DNA from: Pseudoneobacillus sp042683745
GTDB lineage: Bacteria; Bacillota; Bacilli; Bacillales; Cytobacillaceae
NCBI RefSeq assembly: GCF_042683745.1
Contig: NZ_JBHUJX010000018.1
Span: forward strand, 395,222 to 459,221
Direction: 5' to 3'
DNA: 64,000 nucleotides
This document shows positions 16,840-25,666 of this stretch, piece after piece. Position 1 is the first letter of the stretch, and each line of letters begins with the position of its first letter. The notes beneath the pieces are model-generated. The model saw only the letters and a program-made list of their open reading frames with translations. It was not told the origin of the DNA and did not search any database. The position numbers were made by a program, and so were the translations under genes.

Positions 16840-18591
16840 ATGTTGAAAAAGAAAAGCTGGTTAGTCATGCTTTGCTTTGTTCTACTACTAGGAGTGTTAG
16901 CGGCATGTAGTGGTGGAAAAGAGAAAGCTTCAAATTCGAGTGATGGTAAAAGTTCAGAGCCAAAAAAAGGCGGTACAATCATTGGAGCGATGGATACAGC
17001 TCCAGCAGGATTATTCAATCCAGTGTTTTACTCTGATTCCTATGAAAATAATATTTTAGCTTTTACCCACGAAGGATTATTATCTCAAGATAAAAATCTT
17101 GGATTTATCCCAAACTTAGCAAAAGAGTGGACATTTAATGATGACCAAACAGAAGTAACCTTTAAGTTAGAAGAAGGGGCAAAATGGCATGATGGGAAGC
17201 CATTTACTGCCAATGACGTTGTATTTACCTACAAAACAATTGCTAGCCCTGGTTATATTGAAGCGGGGGGCGTTCGTACCAGTTTCGCAGAAAGATTACT
17301 TGGTTATAAAGAGTTTTCTGAAGGAAAAACGAAAGATTTCCAAGGTGTTGTTGCTGTAGATGAGCATACTGTTACGTTTAAATATGCAGAGCCGAATGTG
17401 TTAGCATTAGCTGACGCAGCATTCTCTTATTTAATGCCTGAGCACATTTTTAAAGATATTCCAATTAAAGATATGCCTTCCGCTGGACCGTCACGTAACC
17501 CAGGAGAAGTCATTGGTACTGGTCCTTTCAAATTAGCGAAGATGGTTGAAGGTGAACAATATATTCTTGAAAAGAATGCCGATTATTGGAAGGGCGAGCC
17601 ATTCCTTGATAGTGTAGTATGGAAAATTGTAGATCAAGCGGTTATTTTAGGTTTGTTAGAAAATGGAGAAATTGATTTTGTATCCGACCCTAATGGATTC
17701 CAAGCAGCTGACTATGAAACGGTCGCAGCGCTCGATCACGTGAAGATCATTGAACAACCTGATTTTGGTTATCAAATCATGGGTATGATGGTAAACCATC
17801 GTGCAAAAGATGATCAATCTCTTGACCCAACGAAATGGACGGTTAATAAGAAATTGGCTGACAAAAAGGTGCGTCAAGCCATAGCCTATGCAGTAGATCG
17901 CCAAGGAATCATAAATGGTTTACTTTATGGCCGTGGAATTGTTCAAAACTCACCAATGGCAACACAATTCTGGGCATATGATGCAGAGAGTCCAAATCAA
18001 TATAAGTTTGATCCAGAGCAAGCAAAGAAGCTTCTTGATGAAGCTGGTTATGTAGATAAAGACGGAGATGGATTCCGTGAAGATCCGGAAGGGGCAAAAT
18101 GGGTATTACATCTAAACTACCCAACAGGAAATCAAATCCGTGAGCGTTCTGCACCAATTATTGAAGAATTCCTTGAAAAAGTAGGCATCAATATTGACCT
18201 TCGTCAACCGAAGGAAGCGGCTGCATTTTACGAAGATCTTGAATTGAATGCTCAAGATTGGGATTTATATTTAGCAGGCTGGAGTTTAGACAGTACAGAT
18301 CCAGATCCAAGTGGATTATGGTCTTCAAAGGCTTCTTATAACTATTCACGCTGGAACAATCCAGAAGCGGATAAGTTGTTAGTAGAGGCTGCATCTCCAC
18401 CAAATGCGTTTGAACAAGACTTCCGCAAACAAAAATATAGCGAATGGCAAGTCATGTATGGTGATGATCTTCCTGCATTGATTCTATACGCTGCAAGCAG
18501 TCTATGGGCACATAATAAACGTCTACAAGGGATTGAAGTATTACCTTATACATTTGTAAACAATCCGCATTTATGGAATGTCACTGAGTAG
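16840..18591 (+). CDS. appA: Peptide-binding lipoprotein, family 5 solute-binding protein
   Basis: A 583-residue extracellular receptor anchored by lipid. The signal peptide ends at a lipobox (GVLAAC, Cys23), followed by a Ser/Gly/Lys-rich linker. The SBP_bac_5 domain runs from about residue 45 to the end (VTFKLEEGAKWHDGKPFTA, VIGTGPFKLAKM). It hands peptides to AppBC. The ATG follows AAAGGGGTGCAAT, 89 bases after appF. Two stem-loops lie between this gene and the permease genes. The similarity is to the App/Dpp branch rather than the OppA encoded at 28.7 kb. Exact peptide length preference cannot be told. Confidence 0.92.
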   Translation: MLKKKSWLVMLCFVLLLGVLAACSGGKEKASNSSDGKSSEPKKGGTIIGAMDTAPAGLFNPVFYSDSYENNILAFTHEGLLSQDKNLGFIPNLAKEWTFNDDQTEVTFKLEEGAKWHDGKPFTANDVVFTYKTIASPGYIEAGGVRTSFAERLLGYKEFSEGKTKDFQGVVAVDEHTVTFKYAEPNVLALADAAFSYLMPEHIFKDIPIKDMPSAGPSRNPGEVIGTGPFKLAKMVEGEQYILEKNADYWKGEPFLDSVVWKIVDQAVILGLLENGEIDFVSDPNGFQAADYETVAALDHVKIIEQPDFGYQIMGMMVNHRAKDDQSLDPTKWTVNKKLADKKVRQAIAYAVDRQGIINGLLYGRGIVQNSPMATQFWAYDAESPNQYKFDPEQAKKLLDEAGYVDKDGDGFREDPEGAKWVLHLNYPTGNQIRERSAPIIEEFLEKVGINIDLRQPKEAAAFYEDLELNAQDWDLYLAGWSLDSTDPDPSGLWSSKASYNYSRWNNPEADKLLVEAASPPNAFEQDFRKQKYSEWQVMYGDDLPALILYAASSLWAHNKRLQGIEVLPYTFVNNPHLWNVTE

Positions 18592-18610
18592 AAATTAACA
18601 TTAGAATCCA

Positions 18611-18655
18611 AGAAGAGAGCGTTCGGTATGACGCCAGATGCTCTTTTCTTTTTTC
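18611..18655 (+). terminator. Stem-loop with T-run after appA (attenuator or partial terminator)
   Basis: AAGAGAGC pairs with GCTCTTTT around an inner GCGT/ACGC stem, followed by CTTTTTTC. Because permease genes of the same operon follow, it is probably a partial terminator or a 3' stabiliser for the binding-protein part of the transcript. Confidence 0.6.
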
Positions 18656-18670
18656 AAACAGTTTAAATCC

Positions 18671-18718
18671 CAGCGCCACCACATACCCCCTAGTGTTGGC
18701 GCTGACCAAGGTTTTTTT
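18671..18718 (+). terminator. Second stem-loop ahead of appB
   Basis: CAGCGCCA (18671-18678) pairs with TGGCGCTG (18696-18703), with a run of seven T at about 18712-18718. It adds a second barrier between appA and appB, consistent with more receptor than permease being made. Confidence 0.6.
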
Positions 18719-18744
18719 GCTTTATTAGAATGGAGGGTGCAACA

Positions 18745-19707
18745 ATGTACAAATATTTCATAAGGAGAATCCTCATTTTTATCCCTATGCTCATAGCCCT
18801 TACCATGATTGTATTTGGACTTATTCAAGCAGCACCAGGTGATCCTTTTTCAGGTAAACTTGATCCAAATATCGATCGAGAAATTTATGAAAAACAAAGA
18901 GAGGCACTTGGATTAAATGATCCAATTCCTGTTCAATATTTTCATTGGTTAAAGGACGTGGTAAAAGGGGATTTTGGGGAGTCTTATGTTTCTAAGGGAC
19001 GAAGTGTAACCGATTTAATTGGAGAGCGAATTGGCAATACTTTTTACCTAGGGATATTTACTCTATTTATTACCATCATTGTCTCTATCCCTATAGGTAT
19101 ATACTCGGCTAGAAAACCATATTCTATTCTCGATTACGGTGCGACTGCGTTCGGCTTTTTCGGATTAGCTGTTCCAAGCTTCTTTTTCGGTTTAGTGGCC
19201 ATTTATGTATTTTCTATCGAGCTTGGTTGGTTCCCTTCTCAAGGTTCCATTTCCACACCAGGGTTAGAAGGGTTTGAACTTTTTGTCGATAAACTTCAGC
19301 ATTTAGTTTTGCCGGGATTGACACTTGGCTTAGCGGGTACAGCAACCTATATGCGATTTATGAGGTCAGAGGTGTTAGATGTCTTAGCTAGTGACTATAT
19401 ACGAACAGCAAGAGCAAAAGGCATGACCGAAAGGAATGTATTATACAAACAAACTCTACGTAATGCGATGATTCCCATTGTCACATTGCTAGGCTTTGAA
19501 ATTGGAACATTATTAAGTGGAGCTATTATTACTGAAGGTGTATATCAATATCCGGGACTTGGTACGTTATTTATTAGTTCTATCACGAATCGCGACTATC
19601 CAGTCATTATGGCTATTAATCTAATGCTGGGCTTCTTTATTTTACTTGGAAACTTATTAGCAGATATATTTTACAGTGTCGTAGATCCTAGAATCCGATA
19701 CGAGTGA
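18745..19707 (+). CDS. appB: Peptide ABC permease, AppB/OppB type
   Basis: A 320-residue membrane permease with six segments and the coupling loop EVLDVLASDYIRTARAKGMT (about residues 205-225). The first residues (MYKYFIRRILIFIPMLIALT) are the usual OppB-type start. An ATG at 18730 would read through the GGAGGGTG ribosome site, so the ATG at 18745 is chosen. It ends two bases before the ribosome site of appC. It forms the translocation channel together with AppC. Confidence 0.9.
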   Translation: MYKYFIRRILIFIPMLIALTMIVFGLIQAAPGDPFSGKLDPNIDREIYEKQREALGLNDPIPVQYFHWLKDVVKGDFGESYVSKGRSVTDLIGERIGNTFYLGIFTLFITIIVSIPIGIYSARKPYSILDYGATAFGFFGLAVPSFFFGLVAIYVFSIELGWFPSQGSISTPGLEGFELFVDKLQHLVLPGLTLGLAGTATYMRFMRSEVLDVLASDYIRTARAKGMTERNVLYKQTLRNAMIPIVTLLGFEIGTLLSGAIITEGVYQYPGLGTLFISSITNRDYPVIMAINLMLGFFILLGNLLADIFYSVVDPRIRYE

Positions 19708-19717
19708 GGTGAAAGAC

Positions 19718-20641
19718 GTGCAAGTTAATCAACAGCAAACATTAGAAATAGATCCACAAATCCATCCTATAAAGAAACCCGACAAAAGTAATACCCCTTT
19801 TCAAATTGCTCTAAAAAGATTTATGAAAAATAAATTGGCCGTAGCTGGAGTAATCGTATTATTATTAATTATTTTAGCTGTTACATTTGCGCCTTTCTTA
19901 ACCGACCAAAATCCGACTAAATCGAATTTAATGTTAATCGAACATCCTCCTAGTGAAGAGCATCTATTAGGCAATGACAGTTCTGGGCGAGACAACTTTG
20001 CTAGGCTTTTATACGGAGGAAGGATCTCACTAATTGTAGGTTTTAGCGCCATGTTATTTACATTAGTTATAGGTGTGACTGTTGGGTCAATTGCTGGTTA
20101 TTATGGCGGCAAAATAGATGCCATTATCATGCGTGTAACGGATGTTATGCTCATGTTGCCTTTCTTAGTAATCGCATTAACAGTAGTTGCTATATTAGAG
20201 AGGGTAACTGTTGGGATATTTGTAACGATTATTGCTTTAACTTCATGGCCTAATTTAACGAGAATCATTAGGGGGACATATTTATCTCTCCGAGAGCAGG
20301 AATTTGTACTAGGGGCCAAAGCAATTGGAGCAAGTGATTTCCGAATTATTTTCAAGCATTTTATTCCGAACGCAATTGGTCCTATCGTTGTAAATGCTTC
20401 CTTAATGATGGCAAGCTACATAATAGTAGAATCCGCTTTAAGTTTCATAGGATTTGGTATTCCACAACCTACTCCATCATGGGGGAATATGATATCTGAA
20501 GCACAAAGTTTACGTATTTTACGGAACAGTCCAGCTGCTTGGATTCCACCTGGTCTTGCCATTCTCTTAACGGTACTCTGTATTAATTTCATCGGCGATG
20601 GTTTGCGTGATGCATTAGATCCGAAAAGTAATAAACGTTAA
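19718..20641 (+). CDS. appC: Peptide ABC permease, AppC/OppC type
   Basis: A permease of about 307 residues with the OppC-type N-terminal segment (LKRFMKNKLAVAGVIVLLLI) and six membrane segments in all. The coupling loop is EQEFVLGAKAIGASDFRI (about residues 190-210) and the C-terminus reads LGDGLRDALDP-like (IGDGLRDALDPKSNKR). A GTG at 19709 also opens the frame, but it lies within the GAGGTG ribosome site; the GTG at 19718 has correct spacing. It is last in the operon and followed by a strong terminator. Confidence 0.9.
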   Translation: MQVNQQQTLEIDPQIHPIKKPDKSNTPFQIALKRFMKNKLAVAGVIVLLLIILAVTFAPFLTDQNPTKSNLMLIEHPPSEEHLLGNDSSGRDNFARLLYGGRISLIVGFSAMLFTLVIGVTVGSIAGYYGGKIDAIIMRVTDVMLMLPFLVIALTVVAILERVTVGIFVTIIALTSWPNLTRIIRGTYLSLREQEFVLGAKAIGASDFRIIFKHFIPNAIGPIVVNASLMMASYIIVESALSFIGFGIPQPTPSWGNMISEAQSLRILRNSPAAWIPPGLAILLTVLCINFIGDGLRDALDPKSNKR

Positions 20642-20650
20642 TGTTTGAAA

Positions 20651-20685
20651 AATCCCTACTGATGAAAAAATCAGTAGGTTTTTTT
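20651..20685 (+). terminator. Rho-independent terminator of the app operon
   Basis: CCTACTGA pairs with TCAGTAGG across eight bases, then TTTTTTT. Confidence 0.92.
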
Positions 20686-20689
20686 AAGA

Positions 20690-21000
20690 AGCTTTGTTAA
20701 TAAAGGACATGTTCTATATTTGTACTGTTAATTGGAGCAGATGGCACTTAGCAGCAAAACAATGCGGCCAATTGGCAACTATTAGCACAACCACTCCAGA
20801 CGCTTGCTTTTCGCAGGTGTGCAGTAAGCCTGTCTAGCTACACAATGTACTTGTTACAGATGCTTGGAGAGCATATAAAATATATGTAAAAGAAAAAGGA
20901 TTAGAGCATTATTGAATTAAATCAAATGATGGAAAACACGTTATTAGAGGGTTTATGATAGTTTCCGCCTGTCAAAATTCTCTGTATAAATATCAAAGGA
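20690..21000 (+). pseudogene. IS1595-like transposase remnant
   Basis: Around 20850-20965 the plus strand encodes VTDAWRAYKIYVKEKGLEHY, a stop, then IKSNDGKHVIRG. This matches the TDxWRAY region of the DDE domain of IS1595-type transposases. Stops and missing ends show it is dead. The preceding stretch (20700-20840) is slightly more GC-rich and has no readable gene. Another remnant of a zinc-ribbon transposase lies at 59.6-60.1 kb. Confidence 0.5.
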
Positions 21001-21009
21001 GTGATTTTT

Positions 21010-21192
21010 TTGGAGTTTTTCGGAATTGTACTTGTTGTAATAAATATCATAATTATAGGTTTTGTTATATGGACTGTATCAAGCATCAACGAAAAACTTG
21101 AACTTTTAATAAGAATACAATTAAAAAAAAATGATATTCATTTTTCGGATAAAAACACAGAAGAAGAAGTTGAAAAGTATAGAGACAAATAA
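21010..21192 (+). CDS. Small single-span membrane protein
   Basis: About 60 residues: one membrane segment (residues 3-24), then a charged tail with a short coiled-coil-like stretch (INEKLELLIRIQL) and an acidic/basic end (NTEEEVEKYRDK). A GTG at 21001 overlaps the AAAGGAGTGA ribosome site, so the TTG at 21010 is taken as start. I do not recognise a family. It stands alone between a transposase remnant and a terminator-like hairpin. Confidence 0.55.
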   Translation: MEFFGIVLVVINIIIIGFVIWTVSSINEKLELLIRIQLKKNDIHFSDKNTEEEVEKYRDK

Positions 21193-21208
21193 AAGTTTGG
21201 GTTAAATG

Positions 21209-21250
21209 CGCAGGAGGGAAATTCCAACATTTGGAACCTCCTTCTAATTT
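21209..21250 (+). terminator. Hairpin after the small membrane gene
   Basis: GGAGG and TTCCA pair with TTGGAA and CCTCC in a long stem. A weak T-rich tail (TTCTAATTT) follows. Confidence 0.55.
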
Positions 21251-21397
21251 ACCATAAAATCAACATTAAAGTGTAACAGAGCCATTTTAAAAGTAACCTT
21301 ATTTCCCTTCAAATTCCAACTTCTATTAGTGTGCAGATTTTGAGATTGTTTATCATTTTCAATACAAGGTGCTCCATTTTTTATAGATGTTTATATT

Positions 21398-21784
21398 TTA
21401 ATTTTGCTTCTTCAAAGTTATCTCTTCCCTTTTTCCCCCATACATAACCGTTAAAGTTAACTCATTTGGAAAGTCACTAACAATGATTCCATCATGAATC
21501 ATTACTACCGTTTGATAACTACCCGTTTCATTTATTTTTTGTGGCGAGCTACTTTCTAAACTTGATTTAATCCCTTGTAGCTTAAATTCAATTTCTTTTT
21601 CATTATCTCCAGTATTCGATTGAAGGAATAATGTCTCAAAGGATGTTTCCTTTTCATCGACATACGTAAATAACCCATACCAATCCTTTCCCTCACCAAA
21701 GTATAAAACAGGAGATTTATCTTTACCTTTGCATCCTACTATTAAAAAAATTAGAATAAGAAAAATAAAAAATAGTTTTCTCAT
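21398..21784 (-). CDS. Small lipoprotein, unknown function
   Basis: A 128-residue protein with a signal peptide ending in LIVGC (Cys18), so it should be lipid-anchored outside the membrane. The mature part looks like a small beta-rich domain (SPVLYFGEGKDWYGLFTYV, then ELTLTVMYGGKREEITLKK). Many Bacillus genomes carry single-copy lipoproteins of this size without known roles. It is transcribed alone. The 200-base gap on its downstream side holds no gene. Confidence 0.65.
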   Translation of the reverse strand: MRKLFFIFLILIFLIVGCKGKDKSPVLYFGEGKDWYGLFTYVDEKETSFETLFLQSNTGDNEKEIEFKLQGIKSSLESSSPQKINETGSYQTVVMIHDGIIVSDFPNELTLTVMYGGKREEITLKKQN

Positions 21785-21843
21785 GAACTACCACCTCAGA
21801 TAAATATTCCATAAGGTTATCTGCTAGTCTGCAGCTTTAAAGA

Positions 21844-22725
21844 TTATACAAATGTAACATCCATCATGTATCGTTCAGCAATAATCGAAAAACCAATATC
21901 CTTTAGAAATGGTATAACTTCTTCTGTCGAAGATGTGAAATCACCCGTTTCGATTAATACTGAACAGTTTGAGAATGGGCGATAAATTGCTGAAACCAAT
22001 TGCTCCAAGATTACTCTTTTCTCATCAATACTCGGGTTAATCTCAAATTGATGTAGTACAATCCTTTGATCCCCGTTCATTAGAGTGTTTTCAGTATATA
22101 ATGCGTAACCACTAATTATGCCATTTTCATCTTTAACAATAGCAGCTCTACCATTTGGAATATTTTCAGCCTTTGACTGCCAGGCTACCTGATAATTATA
22201 AAATGATAGATTAGTAACATCAGAAGCTAGTCCTTTATATATTGTAAACCTATTATCGTTAACATTTATGGAATCCAATTCGTTCTTCTCATTTAACTTT
22301 AATACGGATAAAGACTTTGTTTTTTTATAACCATATCTTTCATACAGGGCAATTGCTCCAGCATTATTCTTTAACACCTCTAATGTTGCATGCTTTACCC
22401 CTTCTATTTGATAAACTTCAATTAGTTCATCCATGAGAATTTTCCCTATTCCTTGTCCTTGATACTGTGGAGAAACACCTGTACCACCGTTCCATGCGGT
22501 TTTAATTCCATTTATCGTTTTTATGCTTGTTAAGATAAATCCGATTGGCCTAGTATGATTAAAAATGATTGTTGAACACTTTGGGGACAATTCTCTTTTC
22601 CCAACCATAAAACCGATTTGATCAGCATTCATTTCAAAATTAATAGAGTAATTGGAAAATGCCTCATTCCAAGCAGTAGTTAGTTCGGTAAAGGTACAAT
22701 CCTTTAGCCTCTTAATTTGGTACAT
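21844..22725 (-). CDS. GNAT N-acetyltransferase, two-domain
   Basis: A 293-residue protein. The N-terminal GNAT domain (about residues 1-150) shows the acetyl-CoA loop VSPQYQGQGIGKILMDELIE and the ALYERYGYKKTKS end. The C-terminal half (about 155-293) looks like a second, degenerate GNAT fold (GRAAIVKDENGIISGYALY). The ATG follows TTGGAGGTTATTAA. The substrate is unknown; two-domain GNAT proteins of this type modify amino compounds or are annotated only generically. It sits 44 bases after the stop of the YdbC-like gene on the same strand, so they may be co-transcribed from the operator-bearing promoter near 23.5 kb. Confidence 0.8.
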   Translation of the reverse strand: MYQIKRLKDCTFTELTTAWNEAFSNYSINFEMNADQIGFMVGKRELSPKCSTIIFNHTRPIGFILTSIKTINGIKTAWNGGTGVSPQYQGQGIGKILMDELIEVYQIEGVKHATLEVLKNNAGAIALYERYGYKKTKSLSVLKLNEKNELDSINVNDNRFTIYKGLASDVTNLSFYNYQVAWQSKAENIPNGRAAIVKDENGIISGYALYTENTLMNGDQRIVLHQFEINPSIDEKRVILEQLVSAIYRPFSNCSVLIETGDFTSSTEEVIPFLKDIGFSIIAERYMMDVTFV

Positions 22726-22769
22726 TTAATAACCTCCAATAATTTTAGATATATGCTTATAATTCTGTT

Positions 22770-23411
22770 TCATTGGTTAGGATTTACTACTAACCAAGCC
22801 TCATTTAAATCTACGATGGTTCCATGAATATCTATCAAATCCTCACTAACTTGCGACTTTTCGCGTAATAATGCTAATTTATTTACTATGTATTGTTCGT
22901 GAAACTCCTTACTTTCCCAAAAGGAAGAAACAAAATACTCAGTATCTGCTTTTTCTGCTTTACAAAATACTCCACTTAAAAATCCTGTACTAGTTGACAT
23001 TTCTGGGTTCCAGACTTGCTCTTGCATACTAGTAAAATGCTCTTGTTTTTCCCGATGAACAATACATTCAGCAACTCGGAGTATTTGTGCTTGGCTTAAA
23101 ATTTTGGTTGGATTATTATCATTAATCATAAACATACTTTGATAAACGGATGTAGTAATACGATCAAAAGTGCCTCTCTGCTTACTTCTTTCATAAATAT
23201 CGTCATGATAATCGTTCATAAATACTTTATAAGAATTGTAATCCTTCCAAAAAGCAACGATACAAGCTTCAGTTTCCTTATTCTGATTCCATCCTCCAGC
23301 TTGCCCTAAAAATCCTTCCATACTTTTTAATTCATTCCAAAATTCTTGCGCTTGCGAAAACGGTATTTTTTTATCTATCGGTACTTCAACTTTTATCCAC
23401 TTTATAATCAT
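22770..23411 (-). CDS. ydbC: YdbC-like protein (DUF4937, dimeric alpha+beta barrel)
   Basis: About 213 residues with two ferredoxin-like halves: an N-terminal DUF4937-type region (IIKWIKVEVP ... MEGFLGQAGGWNQNKETEA) and a C-terminal half recalling antibiotic-biosynthesis monooxygenase folds (GFLSGVFCKAEKADTEYFV). B. subtilis YdbC has the same arrangement; the biochemical role is not known. A longer start at 23441 is possible, but AGGAGGGCGAGAAGAT stands directly before the ATG at 23411. The operator palindrome lies 53 bases upstream, after a TTGACA/TAAAAT promoter. Confidence 0.75.
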   Translation of the reverse strand: MIIKWIKVEVPIDKKIPFSQAQEFWNELKSMEGFLGQAGGWNQNKETEACIVAFWKDYNSYKVFMNDYHDDIYERSKQRGTFDRITTSVYQSMFMINDNNPTKILSQAQILRVAECIVHREKQEHFTSMQEQVWNPEMSTSTGFLSGVFCKAEKADTEYFVSSFWESKEFHEQYIVNKLALLREKSQVSEDLIDIHGTIVDLNEAWLVVNPNQ

Positions 23412-23463
23412 ATCTTCTCGCCCTCCTAAAAAGAGTAACAATTAACTTATACACCAAATTATA

Positions 23464-23511
23464 TAACTGAACAGTCAGTTTATATTTTAACTGACACTCA
23501 ACAAATGTCAA
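23464..23511 (-). promoter_or_regulatory. Promoter plus operator (16/18) of the YdbC-like gene
   Basis: On the minus strand TTGACA (23506-23511) and TAAAAT (23484-23489) are 16 bases apart. The palindrome (plus strand TAACTGAACAGTCAGTTT, 23464-23481) begins two bases past the -10. Confidence 0.75.
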
Positions 23512-23981
23512 ACATTACATTTCGTTTGGATCTCCCCAAGATTGGGAAGAGAGAACAACTAAAAACAGACTTTTGCAAGAGGACGTGACACTGTGTTTAA
23601 GGGATGGATTCAACACTTTCAAGAGTTGCCGAAGGATAGAAAGCAATTCAATTTGTATTATATTTCGTTGTTGAAAAGTAACATTTACTTTTTCTTATTT
23701 TTACGCCAAATAGAAGAAAAGAGAAGATTTGTAATAAAACCAAAAAATCTAAATATCGATTCCAATAACTCCATGGAACAATACCGCTCCTTCAATAATT
23801 AGTTATACAAAAATGAGATGATTTTATTACTCAATCTATTTATTGAAATTGAGGATTATGAATGGGTTTATAAGAAATTGATCTTTTTAGATAAGCAACT
23901 CTTGAAAAAAATAAGTATATTTCATACAAGAAAATAACAAAGGAGGAAGTGGATTTACTCATACTTCCCCCTTGATACTTA
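23512..23981. other. 470 bases with no convincing gene
   Basis: A frame at 23593-23802 begins with GTG, lacks a ribosome site and has no family features. The rest is AT-rich with stops in all frames. It may be decayed sequence. Confidence 0.5.
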
Positions 23982-24457
23982 TTAATCCCAAATTAAGGGT
24001 ACTTCTAAACGCAACATTCTCAAATATTGTAATAACTGACCGGTATGAACAGCATCATGATAAGATTTTCTTTCTAATGCGTCTCCTAAAGTCCTATTTA
24101 TTGGTTTATGCGGCCATTCAATGTAGGTAGTGTCTAGAACATCGGGAGTAAGAGATAGTATGTAATCCAAAAATTGGTTGTAGTATATATATTCGATCTT
24201 TCTATTTCATCTTGAAGATTTGTATAGGGTTCAGCCCATAAGTGACCTCGCTCCTCATCAGTAGGTAGTCTATTATCTATCAATATCTTTAGCCAAGATA
24301 AATCATGTAGCAGTACATGGCGAATAGTTTCTCCTACTGATAAAGCATTTTTATCTGGCTTCCAAGTTAATAATTCATCCTGAAAAGAATTAGCAACGAT
24401 AAGAAATCTTCTTCTACACTCTTTAAAGTCTAACAAGAACATTTCAATAGCATTCAT
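23982..24457 (-). pseudogene. DinB-family protein, frameshifted
   Basis: Two overlapping frames together make one DinB-like four-helix protein of about 157 residues. The first (from ATG 24457) carries the N-terminal part with SVGETIRHVLLHDLSWLKIL, including a metal-site His. The second, in another frame, carries NQFLDYILSLTPD and the C-terminal HDAVHTGQLLQYLRML with the second His pair. The frame changes near 24170-24200. DinB/YfiT-type proteins are metal-dependent transferases, often for thiol cofactors. Either the gene is dead or a base is miscalled. The ATG follows AGGAGGTAATCATTT. Confidence 0.75.
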
Positions 24458-24619
24458 AAATGATTACCTCCTATTAAAAATAATTACATTCTTAAATTAA
24501 CATGTAATCATTTTGATGCTCATCGATATATGGATATAAAGAATAGAAAGTGCTTAAATTATATGGACAAAAGAATTATTAGGTATGATAGATGACCTTA
24601 CAGCTGGAAATATATAAAT

Positions 24620-24665
24620 AAAGCAAGTGGAGAAAAACGATTAGTTTATCCCCACTTGCTTTATT
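24620..24665. terminator. Terminator after oppF
   Basis: AAAGCAAGTGG pairs with CCACTTGCTTT around a 22-base loop, with A/T-rich flanks on both sides. It ends the opp operon on the minus strand. Confidence 0.8.
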
Positions 24666-24688
24666 TAAAGAATTAATCAGACAGCACG

Positions 24689-25666
24689 TTAAATTCCTTC
24701 ATTATATAAATGACAAGCCGTAAAATGACCTTTTTTAACTTCTCGCCATTCTGGAACACTTGAGGCACAAATGTCAGTTGCATATTGGCATCTGGTACGG
24801 AATACGCATCCACTTGGGGGATCAATCGGACTCGGGACTTCCCCTTCCAAGACAATTCGTTCTCGTTCTACAAATGGGTCCGGAATAGGAACCGCGGACA
24901 AAAGTGCTCTTGTATAAGGATGTAATGGTTCTTTATATAAGGAATCGCTATCCGTTAACTCAACCATATTGCCTAGGTACATAACCAAAATACGATCGGA
25001 TATGTATTTCACCATGGACAAGTCATGGGCTATAAAGAGATAGGTTAAATTCATCTTGTCCTGAAGATCTTTCAACAAGTTTACAACCTGTGCTTGAATC
25101 GATACATCTAGGGCGGAAATGGGCTCGTCACAAACGATAAATTTAGGATTCAAAGCTAAAGCGCGAGCAATGCCGATTCTTTGACGCTGACCACCACTAA
25201 ATTCATGTGGAAAACGGTTAATGTGTTCTGCCTTAAGACCAACTAATTCAAGCAGTTCGATGATTCGCTCTCGACGTTCTTTGCCTTTAGCTATTTTGTG
25301 TAGATCGAGAGGTTCCCCAATCAAATCTTCAACGGTCATTCTAGGATTTAAAGACGAATATGGGTCCTGAAAAATAATTTGCATATCTTTCTTCAATTTA
25401 TTAAGGGAACGCCCTTTTAACTTAAAAACATTTTCTCCATCAAATACTACCTCACCTGAGGTTGGCTCGTGTAAACGAATAATCGTTTTTCCAGCAGTTG
25501 ACTTCCCACAGCCACTCTCTCCAACAAGACCAATGGTTTCCCCTGGATAAATGTCGAGGCTAACATCATTTACAGCTTTAAGCTGCTTGCCACCAACTTT
25601 ATAGTATTTTTTTAAATTTCTTATTTGTAAAAGTGGTTCCCCTGTTTGCTTCGTTTTTACGTTCAT
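24689..25666 (-). CDS. oppF: Oligopeptide ABC transporter ATPase OppF
   Basis: A 325-residue ATPase with Walker A GESGCGKS (about residue 44), signature FSGGQRQR (about 150) and Walker B IVCDEPISALD (about 172). The C-terminal OppF extension (HPYTRALLSAVP, CVFRTRCQYA) is present. It overlaps the end of oppD by four bases (ATGA), so translation is coupled. It is last in the A-B-C-D-F operon and pairs with OppD to drive OppBC. A terminator follows. Confidence 0.93.
   Translation of the reverse strand: MNVKTKQTGEPLLQIRNLKKYYKVGGKQLKAVNDVSLDIYPGETIGLVGESGCGKSTAGKTIIRLHEPTSGEVVFDGENVFKLKGRSLNKLKKDMQIIFQDPYSSLNPRMTVEDLIGEPLDLHKIAKGKERRERIIELLELVGLKAEHINRFPHEFSGGQRQRIGIARALALNPKFIVCDEPISALDVSIQAQVVNLLKDLQDKMNLTYLFIAHDLSMVKYISDRILVMYLGNMVELTDSDSLYKEPLHPYTRALLSAVPIPDPFVERERIVLEGEVPSPIDPPSGCVFRTRCQYATDICASSVPEWREVKKGHFTACHLYNEGI

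Noticed and set aside
23593..23802. A 69-codon frame on the plus strand
   Set aside because: GTG start without a ribosome site, no family features, and an AT-rich composition like the non-coding DNA around it.
24673..24855. A frame overlapping the end of oppF
   Set aside because: It overlaps the conserved OppF C-terminal extension in another frame, so it is a shadow.
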